Shown one piece after another: positions 51,634-61,576 of a stretch of DNA of 64,000 bases. The position numbers and the translations under genes were made by a program. Origin of the DNA: an uncultured Bacteroidota bacterium (GTDB lineage: Bacteria > Bacteroidota > Rhodothermia > Rhodothermales > Salinibacteraceae); contig CAJXKO010000003.1 of the NCBI GenBank assembly GCA_913055845.1, positions 1 through 64,000 on the forward strand, written 5' to 3'. The notes under the pieces were generated by a model. The model was given only the letters and a program-made list of their open reading frames with translations. It made no database searches and was not told where the DNA came from. Each line of letters opens with the position of its first letter. Position 1 is the first letter of the stretch.

Positions 51634-52452
51634 ATGCTTTCTGACGAAACGGTGGCCGTTATCGGGGCCGGCAACATTGGACGAGCCCTCATCGGGGGCA
51701 TGATCGGCAGTGACCTGATCGCCCCCGAACACGTGATCGCCACTCGACGCACGGCCTCGGCCCTTGCGGACATGGCCGAGGAGTTTCCAGGCCTCCGCAC
51801 CACGACCGACAATGTGGAGGCGGTGCGAGACGCCTCCATCATTTTGCTCACCATCAAGCCTCAGAGTCGGGCGGAGGTCATCACAAATCTCCGCGATCAC
51901 GTCGAGCGCGACGTGCTTGTCATTAGCGTCCTGGCAGGCATTACAAGCGAGCGGCTCCAGCTCGGTTTCGGTCAGGACCAGCCGGTGATCCGGGCCATGC
52001 CCAACACCCCGGCCCTCGTGGACGCCGGGGCCACTGCCCTTTCCGCCGGGACGTACGCGACGGAAGAGCACGTGGCAAAGGCACAGTCCATTTTCGAGGC
52101 CGTCGGCGATGCGGTGGTCGTCTCTGAAGAATACATGGACGCCGTGACCGGTCTGTCTGGCAGCGGCCCAGCCTACGTGTACATGTTCATTGAGGCCCTC
52201 ACGGATGCGGGCGTGAAGCAGGGACTCTCGCGCTCCGACGCCGCCGACCTGGCTGCGCAGACCGTCTACGGCGCCGCTAAACTCGCCATTGATACGGGCA
52301 AACACCCGGCCATTCTGCGCGATGAAGTGACCACACCCGGCGGAACGGCCATCGCGGCCGTTTCATCACTCGAAGAACACGGCCTCCGCACGATGCTCAT
52401 CAACGCCGTGGGCACCGCTACGCAGCGCTCAAAGGAACTGAACGAGGAGTAA
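51634..52452 (+). CDS. proC: Pyrroline-5-carboxylate reductase
   Basis: VAVIGAGNIGRALIGGMI; VIRAMPNTPALVDAGATAL; GLSGSGPAYVYMFIEALTDAGV; EVTTPGGTAIAAVSSLEEHGLRTMLINAV. Confidence 0.97.
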   Translation: MLSDETVAVIGAGNIGRALIGGMIGSDLIAPEHVIATRRTASALADMAEEFPGLRTTTDNVEAVRDASIILLTIKPQSRAEVITNLRDHVERDVLVISVLAGITSERLQLGFGQDQPVIRAMPNTPALVDAGATALSAGTYATEEHVAKAQSIFEAVGDAVVVSEEYMDAVTGLSGSGPAYVYMFIEALTDAGVKQGLSRSDAADLAAQTVYGAAKLAIDTGKHPAILRDEVTTPGGTAIAAVSSLEEHGLRTMLINAVGTATQRSKELNEE

Positions 52453-52512
52453 AGCAGCGTCCCCCGTGATTTTTCGTGCGTTCCTCGCCTTCCCTTCCAT
52501 CCTCTTCCGCCT

Positions 52513-53160
52513 ATGATCACGATCATCGACTACGGCATCGGCAACCTCCGCTCCATCGAGAAGGCGTTCGAGACGGTCGGCGTCACGGTCCGCCGCACGG
52601 ACGACCCGCACGCGATCACCGACGCCGAGCGGTTGGTGCTCCCAGGCGTGGGAGCCTTCCGGGCGTGCATCGACGAGATTCGGGAGCGCGACCTGGAGGC
52701 CCCGATCCACGACGCGATCGATCGAGACATTCCCTTCTTAGGGGTCTGCGTGGGGATGCAATTGCTTTTCGAGACTGGGTACGAGAAGGGTGAGCACGAG
52801 GGCCTCGGCGTGCTGCCGGGCCATGTGGCGCATTTTCGGGCGGTGGACGCCGAGATGCCGGAGGACCTCTCGGTGCCTCACATGGGATGGAACACGATCG
52901 AGCCGACCCGCTCTCACCCAATCCTGGAGGGCCTGGGAGAGACGCCGCATGTGTACTTTGTACACTCGTATCATCCTGTAGCCGCGGCGGCGAGCGATGT
53001 GCTGGCGACTACCACCTATGGTCACTCATTCCCGTCGGTCGTGCAACGGAGGAACGTGTTTGGGGTGCAGTTCCACCCGGAGAAGTCTCAGGCCGCCGGG
53101 CTGGGCCTGCTGGAAAACTTCGCCACCCTTCCTATCGAGGCCGACGAACCGGCGGCGTAA
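52513..53160 (+). CDS. hisH: Imidazole glycerol phosphate synthase, glutaminase subunit
   Basis: MITIIDYGIGNLRSIEKAFE; LVLPGVGAFRACI; FLGVCVGMQLLFE; HMGWNTIE; GVQFHPEKSQAAGLGLLENF. Confidence 0.97.
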   Translation: MITIIDYGIGNLRSIEKAFETVGVTVRRTDDPHAITDAERLVLPGVGAFRACIDEIRERDLEAPIHDAIDRDIPFLGVCVGMQLLFETGYEKGEHEGLGVLPGHVAHFRAVDAEMPEDLSVPHMGWNTIEPTRSHPILEGLGETPHVYFVHSYHPVAAAASDVLATTTYGHSFPSVVQRRNVFGVQFHPEKSQAAGLGLLENFATLPIEADEPAA

Positions 53161-53186
53161 CACGATCTGTCCGCTCCCCTTCTCCC

Positions 53187-53603
53187 TTATAGGTCAACCG
53201 TTTCGCTGGAGATGTCTCCGGGGGTGCGGTCCGCCCCGCGCCCCACGGCTCCCCACCAGAACACGACCACTTGATTCTCCGTCTCGTCCATTGGCACCTC
53301 GCGCAGGGGCACAGTCCACTCGCTGCCGGGCGTTACGCTCGGGGCCGTAAGGGTGGGCCGCCACAGAATGCGGGCCAGGACTGATCGTCCGTACTGTGCG
53401 GTCCAGACGGTATCGGGACCCTGATTCTTGACAACAATCATGCTGTCTGAGCGGTCCACTTGAACCCGAACAGACTGACCGTACGAGCCTCCATCGGTCA
53501 GTCCTGAACAGGCCGTGCCACCAAGCAGGCCGAGTAAAAGCAGCGGGAAGATGAACGGCGCGCCATGGAGCAGGGGAGGCCACCAACATTTGTGGGCGAA
53601 CAT
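53187..53603 (-). CDS. Hypothetical lipoprotein
   Basis: Hydrophobic leader FPLLLLGLLGGTAC with lipobox-like end; 138 aa. Confidence 0.6.
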   Translation of the reverse strand: MFAHKCWWPPLLHGAPFIFPLLLLGLLGGTACSGLTDGGSYGQSVRVQVDRSDSMIVVKNQGPDTVWTAQYGRSVLARILWRPTLTAPSVTPGSEWTVPLREVPMDETENQVVVFWWGAVGRGADRTPGDISSETVDL

Positions 53604-53715
53604 GGCGAGAGGTCATTTCGGAGAGAGTGACTCGCCTGGGATACACCTGGCCGGACCCGAACACCCAATGACGGACCTGTGGCGTCGAGATCGAAAGAAC
53701 GCCCAGCCCCCAACA

Positions 53716-53749
53716 GAAAAAGCCCGCCCCGGCAAGGGGCGGGCTTTCG
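53716..53749 (-). terminator. Rho-independent terminator downstream of the cold-shock gene
   Basis: Minus strand aagcccgcccc-ttgcc-ggggcgggctttttc: 11-bp stem with T-run. Confidence 0.88.
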
Positions 53750-53781
53750 ATCTTCCATCTGCCAGAAGGGCGTCCGGCGCG

Positions 53782-53991
53782 TTACCCAACCGGTGAGGCA
53801 TTGAGGGCGCTCAGGCCCTTGTCGGTTCGCTCGGTTTCAAAGGCCATTTGCTGCCCATCTTGCAGGTCATCGCCCCGGGTGGAGCCGGTAATGTTACTGA
53901 CGTGAAGGAAGACGTCCTCGCCACCCTCTTCGGGCTCGATGAAGCCAAATCCCTTCTCGCTGTCAAACCACTTAATCGTTCCGCGTTGCAT
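53782..53991 (-). CDS. Cold-shock domain protein
   Basis: MQRGTIKWFDSEKGFGFIEPEEGGEDVFLHVSNI (RNP1/RNP2). ATG at 53991. Confidence 0.95.
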   Translation of the reverse strand: MQRGTIKWFDSEKGFGFIEPEEGGEDVFLHVSNITGSTRGDDLQDGQQMAFETERTDKGLSALNASPVG

Positions 53992-54276
53992 AGTGTGTTC
54001 TACTTGGTGTTGGTTGGTGCGCTCCCCCGATGCAGCGTGAACGACAAAGAGGTTTCCCGGCGCGACGACGCAACGACAGAGGCGCAAAGTACTGTAGAGT
54101 TGATAATTCCACACGCCCCATACTCGCACAGTTCCTCTCCGGGATTGGGGACGGATTATTTTCATGGAGTCCGCGTCTCTCTTCCGATCGCAGGGCCCGC
54201 CATGCGACGAACCTCCGTCCCCGATGAGCAATATGAGAACCTGTGATTCGTCCTCGCTTCCCTGCCCCGTATCTCT

Positions 54277-55050
54277 ATGCTCATTATTCCCGCCATCGAC
54301 ATCCGTGACGGCCGGTGCGTGCGCCTGCACCAGGGGTCATACGACGACGAAACTGTTTACTTCGACGACCCGGTCAAGATGGCGAAGCTGTGGCGTGTGC
54401 AAAACGCTCAGACACTGCACGTGGTGGACCTTGATGCGGCGCGCGGGGAAGGAGCCCACAACCGGGACGTCATTGGCCAGATGTGCGACGCCCTCGATAT
54501 TCCAATCCAGTTGGGCGGCGGCATCCGGTCGATGGAGCAGATTGAGGCGGCACTGGACAGGGGTGTGTACCGGGTCATCCTGGGGACCGCGGCCGTGCGG
54601 TCGCCCGACCTCGTAGCACAGGCGATTGACGAATTCGGCGCTCAGCGGGTGGTCGTAGGCCTCGACGCTCGTGACGGGGAGGTGCGGGTGCAGGGCTGGA
54701 CGGAAGGCTCGGGCCTTGACGCCGTGGAGTTCGCCCGGGACATGGAAGCGCGCGGTGTGCGCCGCTTCATCTACACCGATATTAGCCGCGACGGGACGCT
54801 CGAAGGCCCCAATATTGCGGCCTACCGCACGCTGGGCCAACAGTTGTCGGCGGCTAAGATTACGGCCTCGGGCGGTGTGGGCGAGCACAACGATCTTCTC
54901 GATGTTCAAACCCTCGAGCCCTACGGCGTCGACTCGGTCATTGTGGGCACGGCGCTCTACGAGAACCGCTTCCCCTGCCAGCAGTTTTGGGCGTGGCAGG
55001 ACAAGGAAAACGTGGACCTCGACACGTTTTCGACAGCGTCCCTCCGCTGA
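54277..55050 (+). CDS. hisA: Phosphoribosylformimino-5-aminoimidazole carboxamide ribotide isomerase
   Basis: [67 protein letters not shown]. Confidence 0.97.
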   Translation: MLIIPAIDIRDGRCVRLHQGSYDDETVYFDDPVKMAKLWRVQNAQTLHVVDLDAARGEGAHNRDVIGQMCDALDIPIQLGGGIRSMEQIEAALDRGVYRVILGTAAVRSPDLVAQAIDEFGAQRVVVGLDARDGEVRVQGWTEGSGLDAVEFARDMEARGVRRFIYTDISRDGTLEGPNIAAYRTLGQQLSAAKITASGGVGEHNDLLDVQTLEPYGVDSVIVGTALYENRFPCQQFWAWQDKENVDLDTFSTASLR

Positions 55051-55106
55051 TTTCGGGACCGCTGGTGCCCGCCTGTTCTCCTTATCCCCTTCCTCTCTCC
55101 AACACC

Positions 55107-55910
55107 ATGCCCCTCGCCAAACGCATCATCCCCTGCCTTGATGTCGACGAAGGACGCGTCGTAAAGGGCATCAACTTCGTGGACATTCGCGACGCGGGCG
55201 ATCCGGTGGAGCAGGCCCAGACCTACGACGCGGCCGGGGCCGACGAGCTGGTGTTCTTGGACATCACTGCCACCCACGAGGAGCGCGACATCATGCACGA
55301 CGTGGTGCGCCGCACGGCGGATCAGGTGTTCATTCCTCTCACCGTAGGCGGCGGCCTCCGCTCGGTCGACGATATGCGAGCGATGTTGCACGCGGGGGCC
55401 GACAAGGTGGCCATCAACTCCGCCGCGGTGAAGGACCCGAGCCTTATTGCCCGCGGCGCCGACGCTTTTGGCAACCAGTGCATCGTGGTGGCCATCGATG
55501 CGAAACGGCGCGAGGACGAGGGGGGGTGGGAGGTCGTGATTCATGGCGGCCGCAAGCACACGGGCCGCGACGCGGTGCAGTGGGCCGCGGAGGCCGAAGC
55601 GCGGGGGGCGGGCGAGATTCTGCTCACCTCCATGGATCGGGACGGGACCAAGGACGGCTACGACCTCGACCTGCTACGGGCCGTCACCGACGCGGTGCAG
55701 ATTCCGGTCATTGCCTCCGGCGGGGCAGGTACACTCGAACACCTACGCGAGGGGCTGGTGCAGGGCCGCGCCAGCGCCGTTCTCGCGGCGTCGATCTTTC
55801 ATTTCCGCGAATACACCGTGGGCGAGGCGAAGGAGTACCTCCGCGACGCTGGACTCCCGGTTCGCCCACCCTCCGAAGAATGGACCAGTCGCCATGTCGC
55901 CACCGAGTGA
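55107..55910 (+). CDS. hisF: Imidazole glycerol phosphate synthase, cyclase subunit
   Basis: [74 protein letters not shown] at 55107. Confidence 0.97.
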   Translation: MPLAKRIIPCLDVDEGRVVKGINFVDIRDAGDPVEQAQTYDAAGADELVFLDITATHEERDIMHDVVRRTADQVFIPLTVGGGLRSVDDMRAMLHAGADKVAINSAAVKDPSLIARGADAFGNQCIVVAIDAKRREDEGGWEVVIHGGRKHTGRDAVQWAAEAEARGAGEILLTSMDRDGTKDGYDLDLLRAVTDAVQIPVIASGGAGTLEHLREGLVQGRASAVLAASIFHFREYTVGEAKEYLRDAGLPVRPPSEEWTSRHVATE

Positions 55911-56211
55911 TCGATCCACCACCCAGGCGCGCCTGCTCAAGACTGCCGCCGTGGTGTTTGCCGCCATTGGGGGTTCAATGGCGGCCTGGGGACTCGACAA
56001 GTGGGTTCGCTACCCCGAGGCCCGTGCGAGTCAGTTTGGATTCGACGCCCCTATCTGGCCGGCCTTTACGCTGTTCGTAGTGTTCGCCACCGGGGTCGGC
56101 GTACTGCTACTTTGGTCGGCCGCCGGGCGTGTGGAAGACGGGGAAGATCTCTTCGCACAACGGCACCGGCGTCACCCGTCGAACACCGAGGACGAACCAG
56201 ACTCCGGCTAA
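55894..56211 (+). CDS. Small membrane protein with two predicted TM segments, overlapping the hisF 3' end
   Basis: TM segments [18 protein letters not shown] and [24 protein letters not shown] at 55894 lies 17 nt inside hisF. Confidence 0.65.
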   Translation: MSPPSDRSTTQARLLKTAAVVFAAIGGSMAAWGLDKWVRYPEARASQFGFDAPIWPAFTLFVVFATGVGVLLLWSAAGRVEDGEDLFAQRHRRHPSNTEDEPDSG

Positions 56212-56243
56212 TCCCGCACCCACAGCGAGCAGGTATCTCTCCA

Positions 56244-56726
56244 TTACGAATCGGCACGCGATGTCTTGGAGTGTGCCGCGAGCAACGCCTCTATGAGTGC
56301 CCGCGCCTGGTCGTAGATGCCCGGCTCCTCACTGGCCCGCGGCCCGGCCACGTTTAGCACCTGAATGTCGTTTTCGCTGCCCCAGGCCCGAATCATCGGT
56401 ACCGGGACGGGGTCGCTGGGGCGAACGTGCAGCACCGGACGTTCCTGGGCCTCCGCTTCGCTTCGGGTGTGGGCCGTGCCGCCAGTCAGCGGGGCCGGCG
56501 CAATGATGAGCGTCCCGTCGCTGTCGCGGACGTTCCAGGCGGTGCGCTGCGCGTACTCGTCGGACGGCGTCTCGCGGAGAGGGTACTGCTCGGGAATGGG
56601 ACCGTCTTCGGCGCGCCGGCCTCGCGGGCACCATCCCCCCACGGGCACGTCGTAATGACGGGCTGCGTCGAGTGCGGCGCGATCCACCCCAGTCTGGCCA
56701 CCAGAGATGATTTTTTGGAGATGCAT
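56244..56726 (-). CDS. Putative molybdenum carrier / YpsA-like Rossmann-fold protein
   Basis: KIISGGQTGVDRAALDAARHYDVPVGGWCPRGRRAEDGPIPEQYPLRET; NVRDSDGTLIIAPAPLTGGTAHT. Confidence 0.85.
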   Translation of the reverse strand: MHLQKIISGGQTGVDRAALDAARHYDVPVGGWCPRGRRAEDGPIPEQYPLRETPSDEYAQRTAWNVRDSDGTLIIAPAPLTGGTAHTRSEAEAQERPVLHVRPSDPVPVPMIRAWGSENDIQVLNVAGPRASEEPGIYDQARALIEALLAAHSKTSRADS

Positions 56727-56825
56727 GGCAAAAACGTGTCGGGAAGGGTCCGGCGGATCTCCTGAACCTTCCCTGTCGCCTCCGGTTTCCCTCAGGCGCT
56801 GACGCTCAGCAGCCCTCGGTTCCCC

Positions 56826-57365
56826 ATGCGGCTCTTCACAGCGCTCGATCCGCCCGACGATCTTCGTACCGCCCTATCTACCCTCCAGAACGCCCCGTCA
56901 TTGCCAATGCGGTGGACCAACCCTGATCAGTTTCACGTCACCCTCCGTTTTATTGGCGACGTGGACCTTCCCCAGGCCCGCCGATTTGAGGACACCCTGC
57001 GGGCCATCAACGGACCTAGGGGATGGTGCGTCCCCTACGGCCTCGACGTGTTGCCGTCCCGCCGCACCCCTCGCGTGCTAATGGTGGGTCTGGAACCCAC
57101 CGACTCGATCATCGCCCTTCACGACGCGGTGAGTGATGCCCTCGAGGCCGAAGACCTTGCCCCCGAAGACCGAGACTATCGTCCCCACATTACCCTTGGA
57201 CGACTGGACAACCCGGACCCCGAAGCAGTTCACGCCTTCCTTCAGACGCACGACGAAATATCGCTGCCTGCGTTCCGGGCCGATCAGATTGTACTGTACG
57301 AAAGCACCTTGACACCCAATGGCGCCCGACACGAGCCCCGGGCCACCTATCCGCTCAGCGCGTGA
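56826..57365 (+). CDS. thpR: RNA 2',3'-cyclic phosphodiesterase
   Basis: MRLFTALDPPDDLRTAL; FHVTLRFIGDV and PHITLGRL form the two HxT motifs. Confidence 0.93.
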   Translation: MRLFTALDPPDDLRTALSTLQNAPSLPMRWTNPDQFHVTLRFIGDVDLPQARRFEDTLRAINGPRGWCVPYGLDVLPSRRTPRVLMVGLEPTDSIIALHDAVSDALEAEDLAPEDRDYRPHITLGRLDNPDPEAVHAFLQTHDEISLPAFRADQIVLYESTLTPNGARHEPRATYPLSA

Positions 57366-57478
57366 GGTGATGGCCATGCACGTCAAATTTTTATGCCCCG
57401 ATCGTGCCACCACCATAATTCGCTGCGTCCGTCGTTACGTTCATGCCGCGTCACGCTCCCACCATTCACCACTCACCA

Positions 57479-58126
57479 ATGCTCCGTCGCCTCTTTTTCC
57501 TTGGGCTTCTCGTGGGACTGGGACTTGCCACTCCCACAAAGGCCCAGGACGCGCCGTCGTTGGACGCACTGCAAGCCCGGTACGACCGTCTGACTAGCCT
57601 CCGCGCCACCTTCACACAGGTTAGCGCGTCGGAGTTTGCCAGCGACTCCACCCGCATGAACGGCCGCGTACTGCTGGCTGGTAATCAGTACCGTGTCGAG
57701 ACGCCCTCTCAGACCGTCGTGGCCAACGATACGACCACGTGGATCTACTCCCCAGCCGACAGCCAGGTAGTGGTCAACGACGCGGACACAGACGCGTCGA
57801 CCCTAACACCACAGACATTCCTCGCCACCGCGTCGACGAAATATGACGTAGCCGAGACCCGCTCAGTACAGCGCCGGGGCATTCCCCATCACGTTTTCGC
57901 CCTCACTGCAACCACCGAGGCCGCCCGCTTCCGCCAAGCCACTCTCTGGGTGCGACAGTCCGATCAGATCGTGACACGGCTCCGCGCCACCGACCGCAAC
58001 GGCTCTACCTTAGACCTCCGCCTGAACAACATCACGGTAAATCCGACATTCGAGGGGTCGCCGTTCACCTTCTCAGCGCCCCCTGAAATCGAAGTGGTCG
58101 ACCTACGCCAGACCGCGTCGCAGTAG
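57479..58126 (+). CDS. lolA: Outer-membrane lipoprotein carrier protein
   Basis: Signal peptide; LDALQARYDRLTSLRATFTQVSASEF; NGRVLLAGNQYRVETPSQTVVANDTTTWIYSPADSQVVVND. Confidence 0.88.
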   Translation: MLRRLFFLGLLVGLGLATPTKAQDAPSLDALQARYDRLTSLRATFTQVSASEFASDSTRMNGRVLLAGNQYRVETPSQTVVANDTTTWIYSPADSQVVVNDADTDASTLTPQTFLATASTKYDVAETRSVQRRGIPHHVFALTATTEAARFRQATLWVRQSDQIVTRLRATDRNGSTLDLRLNNITVNPTFEGSPFTFSAPPEIEVVDLRQTASQ

Positions 58127-58130
58127 CGTT

Positions 58131-59345
58131 TTGCCTTCTACACTCAGCCCCACACGCCTGGTGACTCGACGCCGACTCTTTCAAATTGGCAGTTTCGTCC
58201 TGGCCGGCGCACTGCTCGGCTTGGCTTTATACGGCGTCGATCTCAGTAACATTTGGGCTGCGTTCTCGGAGGCCGACTACCGCTATCTCCTGCCGTTGAT
58301 CGCCTTGATTCTTGGCAGCAACCTTCTGCGGGCCTGGCGATGGCAAATCCTGGTGGAGGCGCTCCCCCCACCCAAGGGCTGTGAAGACGACCGGCTTTCC
58401 ACGGGGCGCATGTTGGAGGCGTCGTTCTCCTCCGTCATGATCGGATACATGGTCAACTACGCCGCCCCCCGGATGGGCGAGGTCGCCCGCACGGCCAACC
58501 TCTCGGCCCGGACCGACTACCGATTTAGTAGCCTGTTTGGGACGGTGGTGTCGGAGCGAATTTTTGATACGGCCGTCCTGGGCGTTGCACTGTTGAGCAC
58601 CGTGGGCCTACTCTTCCAGCGTCTCGACGTGCTTCAAACGCAGTTCTTTGCGCCGGCCTGGGCCCGTCTGCAATCCATCCCGACCGGATGGGTGGTGGGC
58701 GTTGTCGTAGGCATAGTGCTGGTGGGCACGGTGTTCTTCCTGGGCGTTCGGGGACTCCTGCGACGCGAGGATTCGTGGCTGGGTCGGACGTGGAGAAACC
58801 GCCTCAAGCCCGCCCTCCTGTCATTCAACGAAGGGATGGGAACACTTCTCCACTCCCCGCGGCGGATCGGGATCTTCGTGTCGACAGTGGGGATGTGGGG
58901 CGGGTATCTACTCATGGCCTACCTTCCTTTCCGCATGCTCCACCTGGCAGAGCCCTACGGCATCGGCATCCTCGATGCGTGGGCGCTCATGGCCATCGGT
59001 GCCCTGGGCATCCTGGTGCCGTCCCCCGGGGGCATCGGCTCGTACCACTACATCACCGAGCAGGCACTGGTCCACCTCTACGGCGTGCCGGCGGCCGAAG
59101 CGCTCACCTATGCCGTGCTCACCCACGGGGCACAGCTCGTCTTTTACACCCTGTCCGGCGGCGTGGCCGTGCTATATCAGGGTGCGGGCCTGCGTCCCCT
59201 CCTGGCGTTTTTGGACGACGACGCCTCCTCGGAGCCCTCATCTAAGAGCGCGCCCGCCGCCGCGGCAGACACGACAAAGACGCCGGACGAGGCCTCGTCC
59301 GCCCCAGTCCGGGCGGACCGGGACGGCCTGCCGACGAACGAATGA
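58131..59345 (+). CDS. Lysylphosphatidylglycerol synthase TM region / UPF0104 family flippase-like membrane protein
   Basis: LGSNLLRAWRWQILVEAL; MLEASFSSVMIGYMVNYAAPRMGEVARTANLS; GILVPSPGGIGSYHYI. Exact start uncertain. Confidence 0.87.
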   Translation: MPSTLSPTRLVTRRRLFQIGSFVLAGALLGLALYGVDLSNIWAAFSEADYRYLLPLIALILGSNLLRAWRWQILVEALPPPKGCEDDRLSTGRMLEASFSSVMIGYMVNYAAPRMGEVARTANLSARTDYRFSSLFGTVVSERIFDTAVLGVALLSTVGLLFQRLDVLQTQFFAPAWARLQSIPTGWVVGVVVGIVLVGTVFFLGVRGLLRREDSWLGRTWRNRLKPALLSFNEGMGTLLHSPRRIGIFVSTVGMWGGYLLMAYLPFRMLHLAEPYGIGILDAWALMAIGALGILVPSPGGIGSYHYITEQALVHLYGVPAAEALTYAVLTHGAQLVFYTLSGGVAVLYQGAGLRPLLAFLDDDASSEPSSKSAPAAAADTTKTPDEASSAPVRADRDGLPTNE

Positions 59346-59474
59346 GCCAGGCTGATAGCCCCCCCAACCTTGACACTTTTCGCATAATATTGCTGGCAGG
59401 GCACCCCACATTTTCCTTGTTTGAGGGATGCACTTTCGCGTCGCTACATCCTGCTCATATCCCCTCAGATACCC

Positions 59475-60419
59475 ATGAAAGTAACTGTAATTGGCGCCGG
59501 CAACGTGGGCGCGACCGTCGCGGACTGTGTCGCCCAGAAAGACATGGTCCACGAGGTCGTGATGGTCGACATCAAGGAAGGCATGCCGCAGGGCAAGGGC
59601 CTCGACATGATGGAGTCGAGCCCGGTCCACGGCTTCGACACCACCGTGACCGGCACGAACGACTACGGCCCAACCGAAGACTCGGAGGTCTGCATCATTA
59701 CCGCCGGCCTGCCGCGCAGTCCCGGCATGAGCCGCGACGACCTGCTGGCGAAAAACACGGAGATCGTGGGCGGCGTGACGGAGCAGTTCGTCGACGGCAG
59801 CCCGGACAGCACCATCATTGTGGTGGCCAACCCACTTGACGTGATGACCTACGTCGCGTACGAGGCTAGCGGCTTTCCCTCAAATCGCGTAATGGGCATG
59901 GCCGGCGTCCTCGACACGGCGCGCTACCGGTCCTTCATCGCCGAGGAACTGGATGTGTCGGTGCGCGACATCCAGGCGCTCCTCATGGGCGGCCACGGCG
60001 ACACAATGGTGCCCCTCCCGCGCTACACGACCATCGGCGGCATCCCGCTCCCGCAGTGGCTCGACGACGACACGATCCACGACATCGTGGAGCGGACCAA
60101 GGGCGGCGGTGGCGAGATCGTTGACCTGATGGGCACCTCGGCCTGGTACGCCCCTGGCGCGGCGGCGGCCGAAATGACGGAGGCCATCATCAAGGACAAC
60201 AAGCGCATCCTCCCCGCCGCGGCGTACTGCGACGGCGAGTACGGCGTGGAAGACCTCTTCATCGGCGTGCCCGTGAAGCTGGGGGCCGACGGGGTCGAGG
60301 AGATCATTGAGGTGGAGCTGACCGAGGACGAGCAGGCGCAGTTTGAAACCTCCGCTGAGCACGTCCACAGCAACCTCGAGGATCTGGAACGCCTCCGCGA
60401 CGCCGGCAAAATTGGGTAA
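59475..60419 (+). CDS. mdh: Malate dehydrogenase (LDH-like family)
   Basis: MKVTVIGAGNVGATVADCVAQKD; VCIITAGLPRSPGMSRDDLLAKN; VVANPLDVMTYVAYEASGFPSNRVMGMAGVLDTARYRSFIAEEL; GGHGDTMVPLPRY. Confidence 0.97.
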   Translation: MKVTVIGAGNVGATVADCVAQKDMVHEVVMVDIKEGMPQGKGLDMMESSPVHGFDTTVTGTNDYGPTEDSEVCIITAGLPRSPGMSRDDLLAKNTEIVGGVTEQFVDGSPDSTIIVVANPLDVMTYVAYEASGFPSNRVMGMAGVLDTARYRSFIAEELDVSVRDIQALLMGGHGDTMVPLPRYTTIGGIPLPQWLDDDTIHDIVERTKGGGGEIVDLMGTSAWYAPGAAAAEMTEAIIKDNKRILPAAAYCDGEYGVEDLFIGVPVKLGADGVEEIIEVELTEDEQAQFETSAEHVHSNLEDLERLRDAGKIG

Positions 60420-60481
60420 TGCTCCCATGGGGGGCGGGATGAAGGGATGGGCGCGATGCGTCCCTCCCTCTCCTACGCCCC

Positions 60482-61459
60482 CTACCCCGAAAAGACATCG
60501 CGGAGCGGATCGGCCGGTTCACGATGGTCCTCAGGATGGTTGTCGTCGTGACGACGGGGCTCTAGGTGGGCCGTCACGTGTACCTCGTCGTCCGGAAAGA
60601 GGGCATCCACCTGGTCCTCCACGTCGTGAGAGCGGGCGTGGGCCTCTTCGATGGTCATGTCGCCCGGAAACATGAGGTGGTATTCCACCCACACTTGGTC
60701 GCCGGAGCGACGGTGCCGCACCTGATGAAATTCTGCGATGGTTCCATCTGTCTTCGCGTTGGCTAGCTCATCGAGCAATGCCTGCGTGGCGTCCGGGTCG
60801 GCCTCGTCCATGAGCCCGTAGACCGAGCGACGGAGCAGACTGGTGGCGGTCCAAAGAATGTTGACGGCCACGAGAAGCCCTACGACGGGGTCTAGCCAGG
60901 CGATACCGGTGCCCCAGACGAGCCCTACTCCCACGAGCACGCCAAGGCTCGTCCACATGTCCGTCATCACATGCTGCCCGTTCGACACCAGGACGAGGCT
61001 GTTGGTGCGACGCCCGGTGCGAATGAGGTAGCGCCCCAGGGCAAAGTTCACAACTGTGAGACCGCCAAGCAGGAAAAGCCCAGTGTCGAGATCACGCAAT
61101 TGGGTTCCCGTCATCAGGTCGTGTACCGCCATCCACGCAATGCCCACAGCGGCTGCGAGGATGAGAGCGCCCTCTACGGCGGAGGCAAAGTACGCGACTT
61201 TTCCGTGGCCGTACGGATGCTCTGGGTCCGGGGGCGTGGTTGCGTACCAGAGACTGAAGCCCGCAAAGCCGGTAGCAAAGAGGTGAATGACCGATTCCGC
61301 TGCGTCGGAGTAGATGGCGGTGCTGCCCGTGAGGACGGCCGCCGTGAGCTTGCCCACTAGCATTAGGACCGATACGAGCAGGCTTGCCGTCATGGCCCGA
61401 CGCGCGGCCCCCCGGGTCGCGGGGGTGGCATCGTTCTGGGACGTGGGGGTCCTGGTCAT
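60482..61459 (-). CDS. Cation diffusion facilitator family transporter
   Basis: GSTAIYSDAAESVIHLFATGFAGFSLWYATTPPDPEHPYGHGKVAYFASAVEGALI, then C-terminal cytosolic domain. ATG at 61459. Confidence 0.94.
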   Translation of the reverse strand: MTRTPTSQNDATPATRGAARRAMTASLLVSVLMLVGKLTAAVLTGSTAIYSDAAESVIHLFATGFAGFSLWYATTPPDPEHPYGHGKVAYFASAVEGALILAAAVGIAWMAVHDLMTGTQLRDLDTGLFLLGGLTVVNFALGRYLIRTGRRTNSLVLVSNGQHVMTDMWTSLGVLVGVGLVWGTGIAWLDPVVGLLVAVNILWTATSLLRRSVYGLMDEADPDATQALLDELANAKTDGTIAEFHQVRHRRSGDQVWVEYHLMFPGDMTIEEAHARSHDVEDQVDALFPDDEVHVTAHLEPRRHDDNHPEDHREPADPLRDVFSG

Positions 61460-61576
61460 GGTAGAAGGTCCAACATCGGACGCCGGGCTCAGGTTCGCCC
61501 TTTGCCCTGATTTTGCCTCGCCGTTCGCCCCGGCGAATTGTCCCGCACGTTTCCTTCGCACCCCATCGTACAGCTC

